DNA of 64,000 nt. Origin: Kitagawia praeruptora. Taxonomy: Eukaryota; Streptophyta; Magnoliopsida; Apiales; Apiaceae. Both the position numbers and the translations under genes were made by a program. The stretch is from positions 127,049,609 through 127,113,608 of the forward strand of contig CM075348.1 in assembly GCA_037693485.1 (NCBI GenBank), in the 5' to 3' direction. The notes beneath the pieces were generated by a model. That model was given only the letters and a program-made list of their open reading frames with translations. It was not told the DNA's origin and made no database searches. This document shows, in pieces, positions 1 to 11,458 of the stretch (within the stretch, counting starts at the first letter, position 1; each line of letters begins with the position of its first letter).

Positions 1-237
1 TTGACAGTCTTTAACTCCTTGCTTGAGGCATGAACCTTGGAACTTCTTTCAAGCATTATTCTAGACTCTATTTGTACAATTACACAACTAGGATTTGATG
101 CCTACTACAAGTACAATACAAACAGAAACTCTACAACTAGAGGTTCCCTCAGTTAAGAGGTCATGTAAGTAATGCAAAGCATTACAAACAATTAGGCTTG
201 TTATTAGATGTGTACAGGCATGCCTCTGTAACTAACA
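1..237 (-). repeat. 3' LTR of the Copia element, partial
   Basis: It is the start (U3 end) of the 3' LTR in element orientation. The plus strand ends ...CTAACA at 237, so the LTR begins TGTTAG on the minus strand, directly after a polypurine tract. It matches 11509-11745 except at the CTTTCAAG/CTTCCAAG and ACAGGCA/ACAGACA positions. The rest lies outside the window. Confidence 0.9.
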
Positions 238-250
238 ATCTCCCCCAAAT
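238..250 (-). other. Copia polypurine tract
   Basis: On the minus strand this reads ATTTGGGGGAGAT and directly abuts the TGTTAG start of the 3' LTR. That is the expected position and composition of the primer for plus-strand DNA synthesis. Confidence 0.8.
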
Positions 251-395
251 TGTGAGTGAGACCCTTAGTCACAATTTCATGTCTGATAACAAGCCTAACA
301 TACATAAAGATAAAACTTTAAAAGTACAGGTATGTATTTTGATTGAACACATAAATGAAATTACAAGATAAATACTCTTACAGTATGATGAGGTA

Positions 396-3300
396 CTAGC
401 CATTTTCTTTTGATTGCATCTCCATTGCTTTGGCTTGTAGATCATCATATGCTTTCTGTTTCCTTTCTTTCTCCTTTCTTGCAATCTCATCTATTGTTCT
501 CATGATTTCTGTCATAGCATCCAATTCTTCAATCATAATAGAGTTTTTGAAATCTTCAAGCACCGGCTTCAGAATGTTGGCAGGATAGTGACTGAGTAGG
601 TCCATTCTTATATTGACATTGTCTGCATTTCTTCTCCTATACTTCACCACATAGGGATCAAACTGAACTCTACACAATCCCTTTGCCCTTAGCTTTTCTG
701 CTTCAATCTCCAGTCTATCAATTTCTTTCTCCCTTTCTAACCATTTCTCATAGCAGCCCTTTCTTATCTTCTCAGCATAATCTTTCTTCATTTTCACAAA
801 GTCAATCAATTCCAGCTTCCATACTTTCTCCACCTTGTCTTTAGAATTCAGCAATGCAATGATTCTTTCTATCTCATACAATTTACCCCAATGTTGACAA
901 CCCCCTTGTTTGAATTTCATTTCTTTCCCATCAGTGTACTTGATTTCAAGGTGGTCATCCACAATTGCAGCATAGCATATCTTTTGAGCTCTTAGAAATT
1001 GCAGTTGCTCTTCATCAAAGTCTTCATCAAGTGGCTGGAGTTTCAATCCTGGAATGATTGTTAGGGCTCTAGATTTGGATAGCTTCACTCTTCTTGCAAC
1101 ATGTTTAAGTTTCATCCTCTTGACATGATTGCTTGGCAGAAATCTTTGACCTTTGTTGGTAGACCATAGTAGTATTCCATTAGCAGATTGCTTTCTGAAA
1201 CATACACATGGTTTCTTGACTTGAATCTTCTTCTCTTCTTGAGGTGGTAAGACAGTTGCAGAAGCCATAAATGTAGATTTTGCTAGGTCACTACTAACAG
1301 TATTCACCCTAGACTTAGAGTCTTGTGTTGTGGTGAGGTTACTGCTAGCAGTGCCTAAGGCTTGCTGTCTTCCACTCTTCCTCTCATAGGTTTTACCTTG
1401 GTCATCATCATCCTTTTTATCCTTGTCTCCCTTTTTCTTCGTGTCTTCATCACCCTTATCTCTCCTGTGATGTCTTCTCCTCCCATCACCTTTGTCTTCA
1501 GAATCATCATCCTTATTTCTCCTAGGTTGAGCCATCTCTGGAATTTCACCAGTTGCAATATAGGTTCTGAGGATGTGCAGTGCCTCAGTTTCTTCAGCAT
1601 TTCTGGCTCCAACCTTCTTCTGTAATTGATCAATGATAGCAATGATCAGTCTGTGATTTCTAGTGGTGAGATCATGGGGAATGACCAATTGCTTGATATC
1701 TTCAATTCTGGTGCCAGACTGATAAATGATTGTCCATGGCTTCTTGATCACTTCTGGTAGCCTTGAAGGTTGACCATTCCTCAAATCATCAAACAGACTT
1801 TTGCTGTTCTCATTCCTCTTCTCAATGAGCTCAAGTATGGCATCTATCTCTGAGTGTTTTAGGTCTTGTAGAGTCTGGTATGTTAGATGCCATATCTTTA
1901 ATTTGGAAACCATCACTATCTCCTTGACCCATAGATTGTTGACTTTCTTGGGGATGACAGTGATGTAGTCAATCTGCTTCTTCACCTCCCTCAGATAAAA
2001 CTGAGTGTCACCAACCTGTTCCCTTATGGCTTTCAGAAACTCCAAGAAGGCTTTATCATGATAAACATCTGAGTTGGCAACTTCTTGCAGCTTGGCCTCA
2101 GTAACAACTTTGACTTCTACAGGCTTGGCACTCTCAGATATAGAGGTTGGAGGTTTGTCATATGGCATACTCCCTGCAACCACTATGGTGGTTATGGATT
2201 GCTTTTGTCCTCCAGGAGTAGTGATGTGCACAGTTGGTAGAGTGACAACTGGCAAGGTAGATGGAGGCTCATCCACTTTGGATTTTCCTTTGCCAGGCAC
2301 ATTTGGTAGAGACTTTGAAGCCCTTTGTGGACCACCCTCTTTTATTATTATGCCTTTCTCCCCCTTTGTATTTGAGTTCCTTGCCTTCTTCTCCCCCTTA
2401 GGCTTGTTGTCAGGCACAGAGGCTGTAGAAATGTCCTTCGGGATTGAAGATTCATCAGGTAGAGGGAGACCCATATGCTTCATCATTGCAGCTAACATGG
2501 ATTGTTGATGCAGAAGGACATCAGCTGTGGTGGATGCTTGAGTGTCCAACTGATCATTTAGCAGTGCAACCTTTTCTGTAAGATGAGCATTGGACTTGGT
2601 AAGAGTAGCTACCTCCTGTTCAAGAGTGTTCACCTTAGTGAATAACTCATTGGCCTTGAAACCAGATAAAGATTGATCCTGCAGCCTCTTCACTTCATAT
2701 TTAGACAGTTCATGCACAGGGACATCAGTCACTAGCCTATCTCCATAAAGATTCTTGAACATTGTCCTCAGCATGGCATTGGCATCTGTAGTCTGGTCAG
2801 ATAGATTTTGAAATTTATGCCCCAGACCTGTGACAATATCCTTTAGCAGAGCTAGCCCATTATCCATCTGGGTGCAGGTAGAGTTGCAGTGTTTGATGTC
2901 CTTGAACACACTATCTAGCTGAGGGAATTTAGCATCAAAGGCCCTCTTGACTTCTGCTACTGAAGTGGATGTCTTGTCACACACCCTGTTAACTTCAGTT
3001 TTGACTCCCTTGCCAAGATAGTGTGCAGCCTTGAGGAAACCCTTGTAGGAATCATTTACAGCTTCATACACTTCACCAGGTGACAGGGATTTTGCATTGG
3101 AGCCCAGTGAAGTGATGTATTCCTCCCTGAGATACTGAAGTGCTTCATCGAGAGTAATATCATATTTTCCTTGCAACCAGGCATCTATGTTGCCATCTCT
3201 CTCAGCATCATCAATGATCTTTGACTTCTGCACTTCCACATCATCCCTATGGCATAACAGAATAGCCTCATAGTCTGGATTAGGCATGTCTGCAGTGAGA

Positions 3301-5137
3301 AGGTTCTGAGCAATCTTTGTGAACTCAGGAATCTGATCCACAATTAAGCTTTGAAGTGCTTCAACCGTCAATTGTTGTGGAACAGACCCTGATCCTGAAG
3401 CACTGTCATGTTGCACAGGCTTCAGCCATTTTGACATGAAGTCAGAGCTAGAGCTAGGCAAGCTAGACTCCTCAGTTACAGATGCAACTTCTGTAACTGG
3501 ATGGATTGACTCTACTACTGGTGTCACCACAGAGGTGGGATGAATTACACCAGCAGTTGACACAGGCACAGAGTCTCTAGTAAAAACTAGTGGAACCTCT
3601 GTGTTTGTGATGGTGTCATTAGGAGATGCCTCAGCATGTATTCCCTCACCATCTAAATGTGGGTTCTGAGTGGTGAACAAAGTGTCATGCACTAAGTCAC
3701 TTGAAATTATTGGCTCATCAAGAGAAAGGAATTCTTGATGATCAATACCTTGCATCTCAGTTGCCTGAGTTGCAGGTTCCAAAGAAATTTCAGAGTTAGA
3801 TTCTGGAAGAGAAGTGTGTTTAAGAGTAGATTTTGGCAACTCCCCCTGAGAGATAGAGGGAGTTTCAAATGTGATGTGCTCTCCACTCAGTGTTGTGCCA
3901 GCCTTATCACTCCCATGTGCTGACTCTATACAAGAAGGTGCATTGGGGAGGATGCTTGATTCTATAGGTGCACCCTGTTGAGAGGATACACCTAGTGAGC
4001 TGTGTGCCCCTGATTTTACAACTTCAGCCATTTGTGTGACTGAAGAGGTGGTCTTAATTTTCTTCTTCTTTGTCCTGTGTAAGGGTAACTCAGTTTCCTC
4101 ACTTCCTAGACCTAATTCAACAGCTAATGCTGCTTCAGACAAGATATTCAATGGTGCAGACATTACTTCCTTTCTCTTCTTTTTACTAACATCACCCTTT
4201 TGAGAGGATGATGCAGTTGGCTCAGTATGTGGTAGAGTGTTTGGTTGAGAGGGTTGGTTAGCAGGCCCTGGGTTAGCATTTTGTTCTACTTGCTTGGGCT
4301 GTGCTAACTGAGATTTTGCATCAAATGTTGGCATGTTGTGGGGATAAGTCCTAAACAAACTCTCCATATGGGGAGTTATGTTCAGTCTTACATCCACATC
4401 ATTCCTAGTCTCCAAATTACCAAAAATGAGTTTGGTCATGGACTTAGGATAGCCTATTTTATTTTTATCAATCCCAGGCAATTCAATCAATGAAGCATTT
4501 TTAAAATTAAGTACAGATTGAATAAAGCGAGGGAAGAAAATATCAGTACCTCTCTTGGTTGTGTTCTTACCAAGTCTCCCATATAATTCTTGGAGTATGA
4601 TTTGGCCAACATCAATCTTCTTCCCATAGGCCAAAGCATATCCAATTTGCTGCACAGGTGCACTGTTTTATCAAAGCTTGATTTCCTGGCAGTGAAGACT
4701 TGGAGAAGAGTTGCAAACACATAACTCCACTCCTTTCTCAGATTCTTTCTGTTTAGCTTTCCAAGGTTAATCCCATCTGAGTAGTTTATGAACTCAAAGA
4801 ATTCCTCCAACTCTGCATTAGTGGCCATTCTGTCAAATGACTCTTGTTGTAGGCCTAGTGCTTGGTTCATGTCTGCAGTAGTGATAGTGATTTCCTTATC
4901 TTGAACCTTGCAGTAGATGACATATGAAGTAATTGCGTTTTCCAGGGCTACAACCTCCACAATAGCAGTACTCCAGAATTGTTCCAGAATATCTAGATAT
5001 AGAGTTGGGTTGGCAGAGAGTGCATCCTTGATATACGACTCAGCCATCCATTTCACAAAGCACTTGAAATTGGCATTGGGTGCTTCAACATCACTAGTGA
5101 GAGCGATGAAGTTGGTGTTAAACTTTACTGTTGCCAT
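396..5137 (-). pseudogene. Large third ORF (envelope-like position) of the Copia element, one frameshift
   Basis: Starting at ATG 5137 (MATVKFNTNF), an open frame of 216 codons runs to 4487, while a second frame covers about 1,419 codons down to 396. The two join if one base is changed in the TTTT run at 4666-4669 (AAAA on the coding strand, after FDK), giving one protein of about 1,560 residues. The N-terminal 200 residues look folded and resemble the ORF that follows pol in SIRE-like elements of asterids. The middle is Ser/Thr/Pro-rich with KKKRK and KKKKIK clusters (possible nuclear signals), followed by long Lys/Glu/Asp-rich, probably coiled-coil stretches. I see no clear signal peptide or convincing membrane segment, so 'envelope' describes position only. 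Function is unknown. The second frame's apparent start at 4655 is GTG and is not a real start. Confidence 0.75.
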
Positions 5138-5290
5138 TTGTGTAGAAGAGAGGAAAGAAATTGAAGGTTGAAGAAGAAATTTGGCTTTTCGTAGCTAGGG
5201 TTTCAGGGGTTTAGAGAGTGTAGATGCTTGAGAAATCGAATGAAATGAATCGAATAGTTGTGAAATTGTATAAGTATGAAGTACTTGAAT
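5138..5290 (-). promoter_or_regulatory. Probable internal promoter and leader of the third ORF
   Basis: Reading the minus strand towards the ATG at 5137, there is a TATA-like ACTTATACAA (about 5265-5276), then AAACCCTA (5196-5203, a plant telo-box), then a pyrimidine-rich leader of repeated TTTC/CTTC ending CTACACAA before the ATG. This is the usual layout of a plant Pol II promoter with 5' UTR. It is inferred from motifs; a spliced subgenomic RNA would be an alternative way to express the ORF. Confidence 0.5.
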
Positions 5291-5660
5291 TGTCGATTAG
5301 CAGTTTTGTATCGACAAGTCAGGCATTCGAGAAGTAGGAAACAACTATTCGAGAAGTCAAGAATGGCTTAATCGATAACTCAAGCAGATAGAAACTCACA
5401 GCTGGCAGTTATCTAACTCAGAAATAATTTTAAATTAAATAATATGTGTTTTTATGAGTGAATTAAACTTTTAGACAAAAGTCCAAAATCGGTTAAAATT
5501 CAGCGAGAATTCAGCCTTTTCAAATGATTCGAGAAGTCAAGAATTCCTCTATTCGATATCTCAGAAAGACTCTATTCGAGAACTCAAGAGTACTCTAATG
5601 AGACTTATTAAAGATGTCGAATAGTGAATCATTCGAGAAGTCTGACTTATCGAACTATAC
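5231..5660. repeat. TCGA-core motif cluster between pol and third ORF
   Basis: By hand count about 13 TCGA cores lie in these 430 bases, mostly inside ATTCGAGAAGTC, TCGAATAG or ATCGATAACTC. The same words fill the U3 part of the LTR (11070-11458), partly in the opposite orientation. The remaining spacer down to the pol stop (5661-5920) is plain AT-rich sequence. Confidence 0.8.
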
Positions 5661-5920
5661 CCATCACTCATAAAAATTTGATTTTCACTATCTTTTAAAA
5701 ATTTACCAGATATATTCATTGAAAAATATCCTAGCAAATTAAATAGTGATTTTCTCAAAATTTCATAGAAATTTTAAGTTAATAAAAATATGATTTTCAA
5801 CATATACAACAGATTTGAAATATTTATAAATCATATTTCAGCCAACACTTACTCCAATAATATTGAGAATTTAGATAAAGTAAGTGTTTACTGCTGCAAC
5901 AATCTAGATGGTGTATTCAC

Positions 5921-8900
5921 TTAGCCAGAATCTGAAGAATTCAGCATTCCAATCTCACTTACCAACCTTGTGAAGGTGGCTTCATCTAATGGCTTAGTGA
6001 ATATATCAGCTAGTTGTTTATCTGTAGAGACATAATGCAACTCAATGGTTCCATTAGTTGCATGTTCTCTTATGAAATGATATCTGATGTCAATGTGCTT
6101 TGTTCTAGAATGATTGACAGGATTGGCAACTATAGAGATTGCACTTGTGTTGTCACACATGATTGGAATTCTTTCCAACACAAGTCCATAATCTCTAAGT
6201 TGATTTCTAATCCAAAGCACTTGAGCACAGCAACTTCCAGCAGCTATGTATTCAGCCTCAGCTGTAGAAGTTGACACAGATTGTTGCTTCTTGCTATACC
6301 AAGAAACTAACCTTTGTCCAAGAAACTGGCAGCTTCCTGAGGTGCTTTTCCTATCCACTCTGCATCCAGCATAATCAGCATCAGAATAACCAACCAGATT
6401 GAACCCTGTGTCCTTAGGATACCATAATCCCAAGTTAGGAGTGCCCTTCAGATATCTAAAGATCCTTTTTATTGCAATCAAATGTGATTCCTTTGGATTT
6501 GATTGAAACCTTGCACACAAGCATGTAGCAAACATGATGTCTGGCCTACTTGCAGTGAGGTAGAGTAGAGAACCAACCATGCCTCTGTAGACTGAGATAT
6601 CTACTCTCTTGCCTTTAGCATCTTCATCCAATTTAGTGGCAGTGGCCATGGGTGTCTTGGCAGGTGAACAATCTTCCAAGTCAAACTTCTTCAATAAATC
6701 CTTGATGTACTTGGTTTGACTGATAAAGATACCATCCTTCCTTTGACTGACTTGCAACCCTAGAAAGAATGTCAACTCTCCCATCATACTCATCTCATAT
6801 CTGCTCTGCATGAGTTTAGAGAATTTCTCACACAGTTTCTCATTTGTAGAACCAAAAATGATATCATCCACATAGATTTGAACTAGGATCATATCATCAC
6901 CATGCTTCTTGTAAAACAGTGTCTTGTCCAATGTGCCTCTAGTGAATTGATTTTCAAGAAGGAATTGTGATAAAGTATCATACCATGCTCTTGGAGCTTG
7001 CTTAAGTCCATACAATGCCTTAAACAATCTGTAGACAAATTCTGGGAAATGTGGATCCTCAAAGCCAGGTGGTTGTTGCACATAAACCTCTTCTTCCAAC
7101 TCTCCATTTAGAAATGCACTTTTGACATCCATTTGATAAACTTTAAAGTTTGAATGAGCAGCAAATGCCAAGAATATTCTAATGGCTTCCAATCTAGCAA
7201 CAGGGGCAAATGTCTCATCATAATCAATGCCTTCCTGTTGAGAGTATCCTTTTGCAACCAGCCTTGCTTTGTTTCTTATTATTACACCATCTTCATCCAT
7301 CTTATTCTTCAGAACCCATTTTGTTCCAACAATGGTTCTATTCTTTGGTGCAGGCACAAGTTCCCATACTTTGTTCCTTTCAAATTGATTCAGCTCCTCT
7401 TGCATGGCAATAATCCAGTCTGGATCCAACAATGCATCATCAAGTTTCTTAGGCTCAACTTGTGATAGAAAACATCCATAGAGGCACTCATTTTGAGTTG
7501 CTCTCCTAGTCCTTACTCCTGCATTAGGATCTCCAATGATTTGCTCTGCAGTGTGTGATCTATCCCATTTCCTCGAGTGTTCAGCCTGATTTCTCATTCT
7601 TGATGTTGCTTCATCATCCTCATTTCCTCCCCCTGTGAAGTTACCATTACTCACAGGTGTGTCTTGGATGCTTGTTTCTCCACTATTGATTGGCACAAAT
7701 TCTTCTCTTGTATCATTATTCACTTGAGAATGTTGAACTTGAGTTTCAACTCCAGTTTCAGTCTCTTCATCAGAATCATCTAGATTATCAAACTTCAATG
7801 GATCTCTGTCTTCATCATTGGCTTTTTCTAGTCCAGGTAGTTTGTTGTCATCAAATGTTACATCTGTGCTTTCCATAACTTTCTTTTGACTGATGACATA
7901 AACCTTGTATGCAATTCTTTCCATAGAATAGCCAAGAAAAATTCCTTCAAATGCTTTTGCATCAAACTTTCCAACGTATTCAGAATTATCCTTGAGTACA
8001 AAGCATTTGCTTCCAAAAGTATGAACATACTTTAGTGTAGGCTTCTTTCCAGTCATCAAGTTGTAAAGTGTCTTTCCAGTGTTTTTGTTGATGAGGGTCC
8101 TGTTCTGAATATAGCATGCAGTGCTCACAGCCTCAGCCCAAAAACATGTAGGCATTTTTGCATCAAGTAACATTGTTCTAGCAGCCTCAATTAGAGTTCT
8201 ATTCTTCCTCTCAACAACTCCATTTTGTTGTGGAGTCCTTGGAGCTGAGAATTGCTGAGAAATGCCATTCTCTTTGCAGAATGCTTCAAGTGTGGCATTT
8301 CTGAACTCTGTTCCATTATCACTCCTCAGTGCAATCACACTTGCATCGTTTGCCTTTGCTTCCTTGTCAACTTTCTTTATATGCTCAATAATTACTTGTG
8401 GAGCCTCATCTTTTGATGCCAGAAATTCCACCCATGTATACCTTGAAAAATCATCAACCATTACCAGGGCATACTTCTTTCTTCCAAGTGACATTATGTT
8501 GACAGGCCCAAACAAATCCATATGGATGAGTTGTAGTGGCTTGGTTACAGATGTCACTGTCTTTGACTTGTGGCTTGATCTCTTCATTTTTCCTTTTTGA
8601 CAAGCCTCACACACTCCTTCTTGGCAGAATTCAAGTGTGGGCATGCCTCTCACTAACTCTCTTTTGACTAGAGAGTTAATGGCCTTGAAGTTCAGGTGTG
8701 ATAGTTTCTTGTGCCACAGCCAACAATCTTCATTTGATGCTTTTGAGTAAAAGCAACAAATTTTGTCCTTGTTTGCAGAGTCCATATTGGCTACAAACAG
8801 GCTTCCCTTCCTTACTCCAGATAGAGCAAAATCACCAGTCTTCTTGTGGGTGATCAAACATTCATCCTTGTCAAAATTCACTTTGAATCCTCTATCAGTA

Positions 8901-10444
8901 AACTGACCAACACTTAACAGATTATGCTTGAGCCCCTTGACTAGTGCTACATCTTCAATGATGACATTTCCAACTTTCAGCTTGCCATATCCCAATGTGT
9001 TACCCATGCTGTCATCTCCAAAAGCAACCATTGGGCCAGCCTTTTCCTCATACTGTGATAGCAGGGCCATATCACCAGTCATATGATTTGAGCATCCACT
9101 GTCCAAAATCCACATGACCTTCTTTTCACTTTCTTTGCCCTGAGAATCAGATGAAGATGAGTCATCCTTGGAGTTGGCCATCAAGGCATAGTTGCAGAAT
9201 TCTTGTTCCTCTTCATCACTCTCAGAATCATCCCAACACTTCCCTTCAGCTATGTAGGCCTTACCATGTGTCTGCTTTTTCAGAAGGGCCTCATACTTAG
9301 CTTCTAGCTCAAGATAATCTCTATCCTTCTTTTTAGGCTTCTTGCATTCACTGGCAAAATGCCCTAGGTCATTGCATCTATAACACCTTACAGATGACCT
9401 ATCCACATAACCGGTTTTGAACTTATTTCTGTTTGGCTTCACAGGTGCCTTGTTCTTGTTGGCTGAATGGTTTTGAGTTTTGGGTTTGAAGGGTTGATTT
9501 CTTTTAAATCTGATGTTTGGAAATTTTCTGGCCATGAAGGCATATGAGGTATTTTCCATCCCATCAAGTTCTTCCAGAGTGTAAAACTCTTCTTCTTCTT
9601 CCTCCTTTTCCTCAACAGGTTCACTCACCCCAGCTTCAGTTTCTTCATCATCTGCCACCTCCTCTATCCTTAGTTGGCTTGTAGATGCTTCTAGGTCCAG
9701 GATGGATTTGTTGACAATCAAGGCACATGATGTGTTTATCATCCTACCTTGGTTGGCTTGGATAGCCCTTTTCTGAAGCAACTCAAGTTCATGAGTCTTT
9801 AGGACTCCATAGAGCACATCATAGGTGACTTTATTCAAATCTCTCTCTCTTAGAGAAATGACTCTTTGCTCCAGATGATTTGGTGAAGACAACAGAAATT
9901 TCATATTTAACTCCTTGGTGCTGTAAACCTTTCCATTCATCTGCAACTCAGTAACTAGCTTGTGAAACCTTTCAAACATTTCAGTGATGCTTTCCTTGGG
10001 CTGTGCCATGAAAGCTTCATACTGTGTGACCAGTATCTGTTTCCTGTTTTCCTTAACCTCATCAGTCCCTTCACACAACACCTCAATGTGATCCCACATC
10101 TCTTTAGCAGACGTGCATGATGCAATGTTTGCAAACATTGACATGTCTATGGAATCAATGATAAGCAACATGAGGTGGCTGTCAAGAGCAACCTTCTCCT
10201 TTTCTGACTCTGTCCACTTTGATGGATCCTTGGCCTCATAAGTTCTTGGGATAGTTATGGTTCCAACAGTCTTCTCTGGTATCTCTTGTTGTGGAACAAA
10301 AGGACCATTCTTGAGAATCTCAGGATACAAGGGATGAGAGGCTTTAATGAACAACATCATCTTTATCTTCCAGAGGTTGAAGTTTTCTTTATCAAACTTA
10401 GGGACCTTCACCGTTCCTGTAGTCTTTGGTGTATTCGAACTCAT
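5921..10444 (-). CDS. Copia gag-pol polyprotein, intact
   Basis: One uninterrupted frame of 1,507 codons encodes the proteins needed for particle formation, reverse transcription and integration. I start at ATG 10444 (MSSNTPKTTG): the frame is open further upstream, but that part is LTR and primer-binding site. Domains in order: gag (about 20-260), CCHC zinc knuckle CYRCNDLGHFASEC (about 351), aspartic protease WILDSGCSNHM (about 445), GAG-pre-integrase with HHCC (about 570-615), integrase core with IHMDLFGP, SDNGTEF and NGVVERKNRT supplying D, D and E (about 641-745), reverse transcriptase with YVDD (about 1191), and RNase H with SDADYAGC (about 1352) and EAEYIAA. All catalytic motifs I looked for are present and there is no frameshift, so the element may be competent for transposition. 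Confidence 0.95.
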   Translation of the reverse strand: MSSNTPKTTGTVKVPKFDKENFNLWKIKMMLFIKASHPLYPEILKNGPFVPQQEIPEKTVGTITIPRTYEAKDPSKWTESEKEKVALDSHLMLLIIDSIDMSMFANIASCTSAKEMWDHIEVLCEGTDEVKENRKQILVTQYEAFMAQPKESITEMFERFHKLVTELQMNGKVYSTKELNMKFLLSSPNHLEQRVISLRERDLNKVTYDVLYGVLKTHELELLQKRAIQANQGRMINTSCALIVNKSILDLEASTSQLRIEEVADDEETEAGVSEPVEEKEEEEEEFYTLEELDGMENTSYAFMARKFPNIRFKRNQPFKPKTQNHSANKNKAPVKPNRNKFKTGYVDRSSVRCYRCNDLGHFASECKKPKKKDRDYLELEAKYEALLKKQTHGKAYIAEGKCWDDSESDEEEQEFCNYALMANSKDDSSSSDSQGKESEKKVMWILDSGCSNHMTGDMALLSQYEEKAGPMVAFGDDSMGNTLGYGKLKVGNVIIEDVALVKGLKHNLLSVGQFTDRGFKVNFDKDECLITHKKTGDFALSGVRKGSLFVANMDSANKDKICCFYSKASNEDCWLWHKKLSHLNFKAINSLVKRELVRGMPTLEFCQEGVCEACQKGKMKRSSHKSKTVTSVTKPLQLIHMDLFGPVNIMSLGRKKYALVMVDDFSRYTWVEFLASKDEAPQVIIEHIKKVDKEAKANDASVIALRSDNGTEFRNATLEAFCKENGISQQFSAPRTPQQNGVVERKNRTLIEAARTMLLDAKMPTCFWAEAVSTACYIQNRTLINKNTGKTLYNLMTGKKPTLKYVHTFGSKCFVLKDNSEYVGKFDAKAFEGIFLGYSMERIAYKVYVISQKKVMESTDVTFDDNKLPGLEKANDEDRDPLKFDNLDDSDEETETGVETQVQHSQVNNDTREEFVPINSGETSIQDTPVSNGNFTGGGNEDDEATSRMRNQAEHSRKWDRSHTAEQIIGDPNAGVRTRRATQNECLYGCFLSQVEPKKLDDALLDPDWIIAMQEELNQFERNKVWELVPAPKNRTIVGTKWVLKNKMDEDGVIIRNKARLVAKGYSQQEGIDYDETFAPVARLEAIRIFLAFAAHSNFKVYQMDVKSAFLNGELEEEVYVQQPPGFEDPHFPEFVYRLFKALYGLKQAPRAWYDTLSQFLLENQFTRGTLDKTLFYKKHGDDMILVQIYVDDIIFGSTNEKLCEKFSKLMQSRYEMSMMGELTFFLGLQVSQRKDGIFISQTKYIKDLLKKFDLEDCSPAKTPMATATKLDEDAKGKRVDISVYRGMVGSLLYLTASRPDIMFATCLCARFQSNPKESHLIAIKRIFRYLKGTPNLGLWYPKDTGFNLVGYSDADYAGCRVDRKSTSGSCQFLGQRLVSWYSKKQQSVSTSTAEAEYIAAGSCCAQVLWIRNQLRDYGLVLERIPIMCDNTSAISIVANPVNHSRTKHIDIRYHFIREHATNGTIELHYVSTDKQLADIFTKPLDEATFTRLVSEIGMLNSSDSG

Positions 10445-10475
10445 GATCGTTTCTCTGTTTTTGAATAAACAGCCC

Positions 10476-10487
10476 GCTCTGATACCA
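10476..10487 (-). other. Copia primer-binding site (initiator tRNA-Met)
   Basis: On the minus strand this reads TGGTATCAGAGC, the usual complement of the 3' end of plant initiator tRNA-Met. It lies two bases beyond the LTR end (…CTCAACA). Confidence 0.92.
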
Positions 10488-10790
10488 CTTGTTGAGTATT
10501 GAATACGGTAAAAGAATACAGAGGGGGGGGTGAATGGATTCTTGAACTTTTCTTTGATTGAGTCTATGTAGCAGATAAGTGCCTGTGTGTGTAGAAGTGA
10601 AGGTGCGGATAAATAAACAACACAAGACACAATATCACTTTAATCTAATGTATTATTAGATAAAGGTTGCTACAATCTGTGAATACAAATGGTAGTATTC
10701 TCAGCTTCGTTTTTCTCAGAGAGATATGGCTTACAGTGTATGAAAAACTTGACTCACAAAAAGTTGCTAAGTTATGAAGTGAGGCTGTGT

Positions 10791-10800
10791 CCTTATAGAA
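10791..10800 (-). promoter_or_regulatory. TATA-like box of the Copia LTR
   Basis: On the minus strand this reads TTCTATAAGG, about 270 bases downstream of the TCGA array and 300 bases before the LTR end. It is the best TATA candidate I see in this LTR. Confidence 0.4.
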
Positions 10801-11069
10801 CATGGATACAGCCTACTTACTGCAAATAAGGTAGCTAAACAAATTTCTTTCTAGTCTGTCTATCCTTTTTGAGTAAGTGTCCAAACGGTTACAGATTTGA
10901 CTTTGCAAAGCCTGTTTAGATCCACTTCTTTAGCTCCTTGTCTCTTCTATATCTCTCCAAGCTTCCTTGTAGGCTTTCCAGAGCACGTTACAGATTGTGG
11001 TCCATAAAGTGCATTGGCTTGTTGCAGGTTTCTGACTTGTACAATTTCTTCAGTATTTTGTCTCCAAGA

Positions 11070-11458
11070 ATGTATTCGAGAAGTGACTAAGTAAGTGATT
11101 CGAGAACTAGAATTGACTTGATCGATAACTCTGAGTTCTCGAATACTGTTATAATGACATATCGAACCACTTCTCGAATAGCTCTTTTCCATCAGGATTC
11201 CTTGAGTTGTCGAATAGCACATTTGACTTATCGAATCCTCGAGTTGTCGAATAGCTTTCTGAGTCCTTGAGATATCGAATGGAACTTTGACTTGTTGACT
11301 CTTTGAGTTCTCGAATAGAGTAGTAGACATATCGAATTCCTGAGATATCGAATGAGATATCGAACAGTGTATTCAGAGATATCGAATAGTGTCTTGAGAT
11401 ATCGAATCCCTGACTTCTCGAATGCTGGACTTCTCGAATAGACAAATATACTTCTCGA
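11070..11458. repeat. TCGA-core motif array in U3
   Basis: By hand count about 20 TCGA cores occur in 390 bases, in the words TTCTCGAATAG, GATATCGAAT, GTTGTCGAATAG and ATTCGAGAAGTG, spaced mostly 10-35 bases apart. The motifs are CpG-containing and near-palindromic, and the array is not a strict tandem repeat. Confidence 0.85.

Noticed and set aside
1362..1625. Hydrophobic plus-strand ORF inside the Copia third ORF
   Set aside because: It is a shadow of a Lys/Asp/Glu-rich coding stretch on the other strand.
10445..10630. N-terminal extension of the Copia gag-pol frame
   Set aside because: It lies in the PBS and LTR; the natural start is the ATG at 10444.
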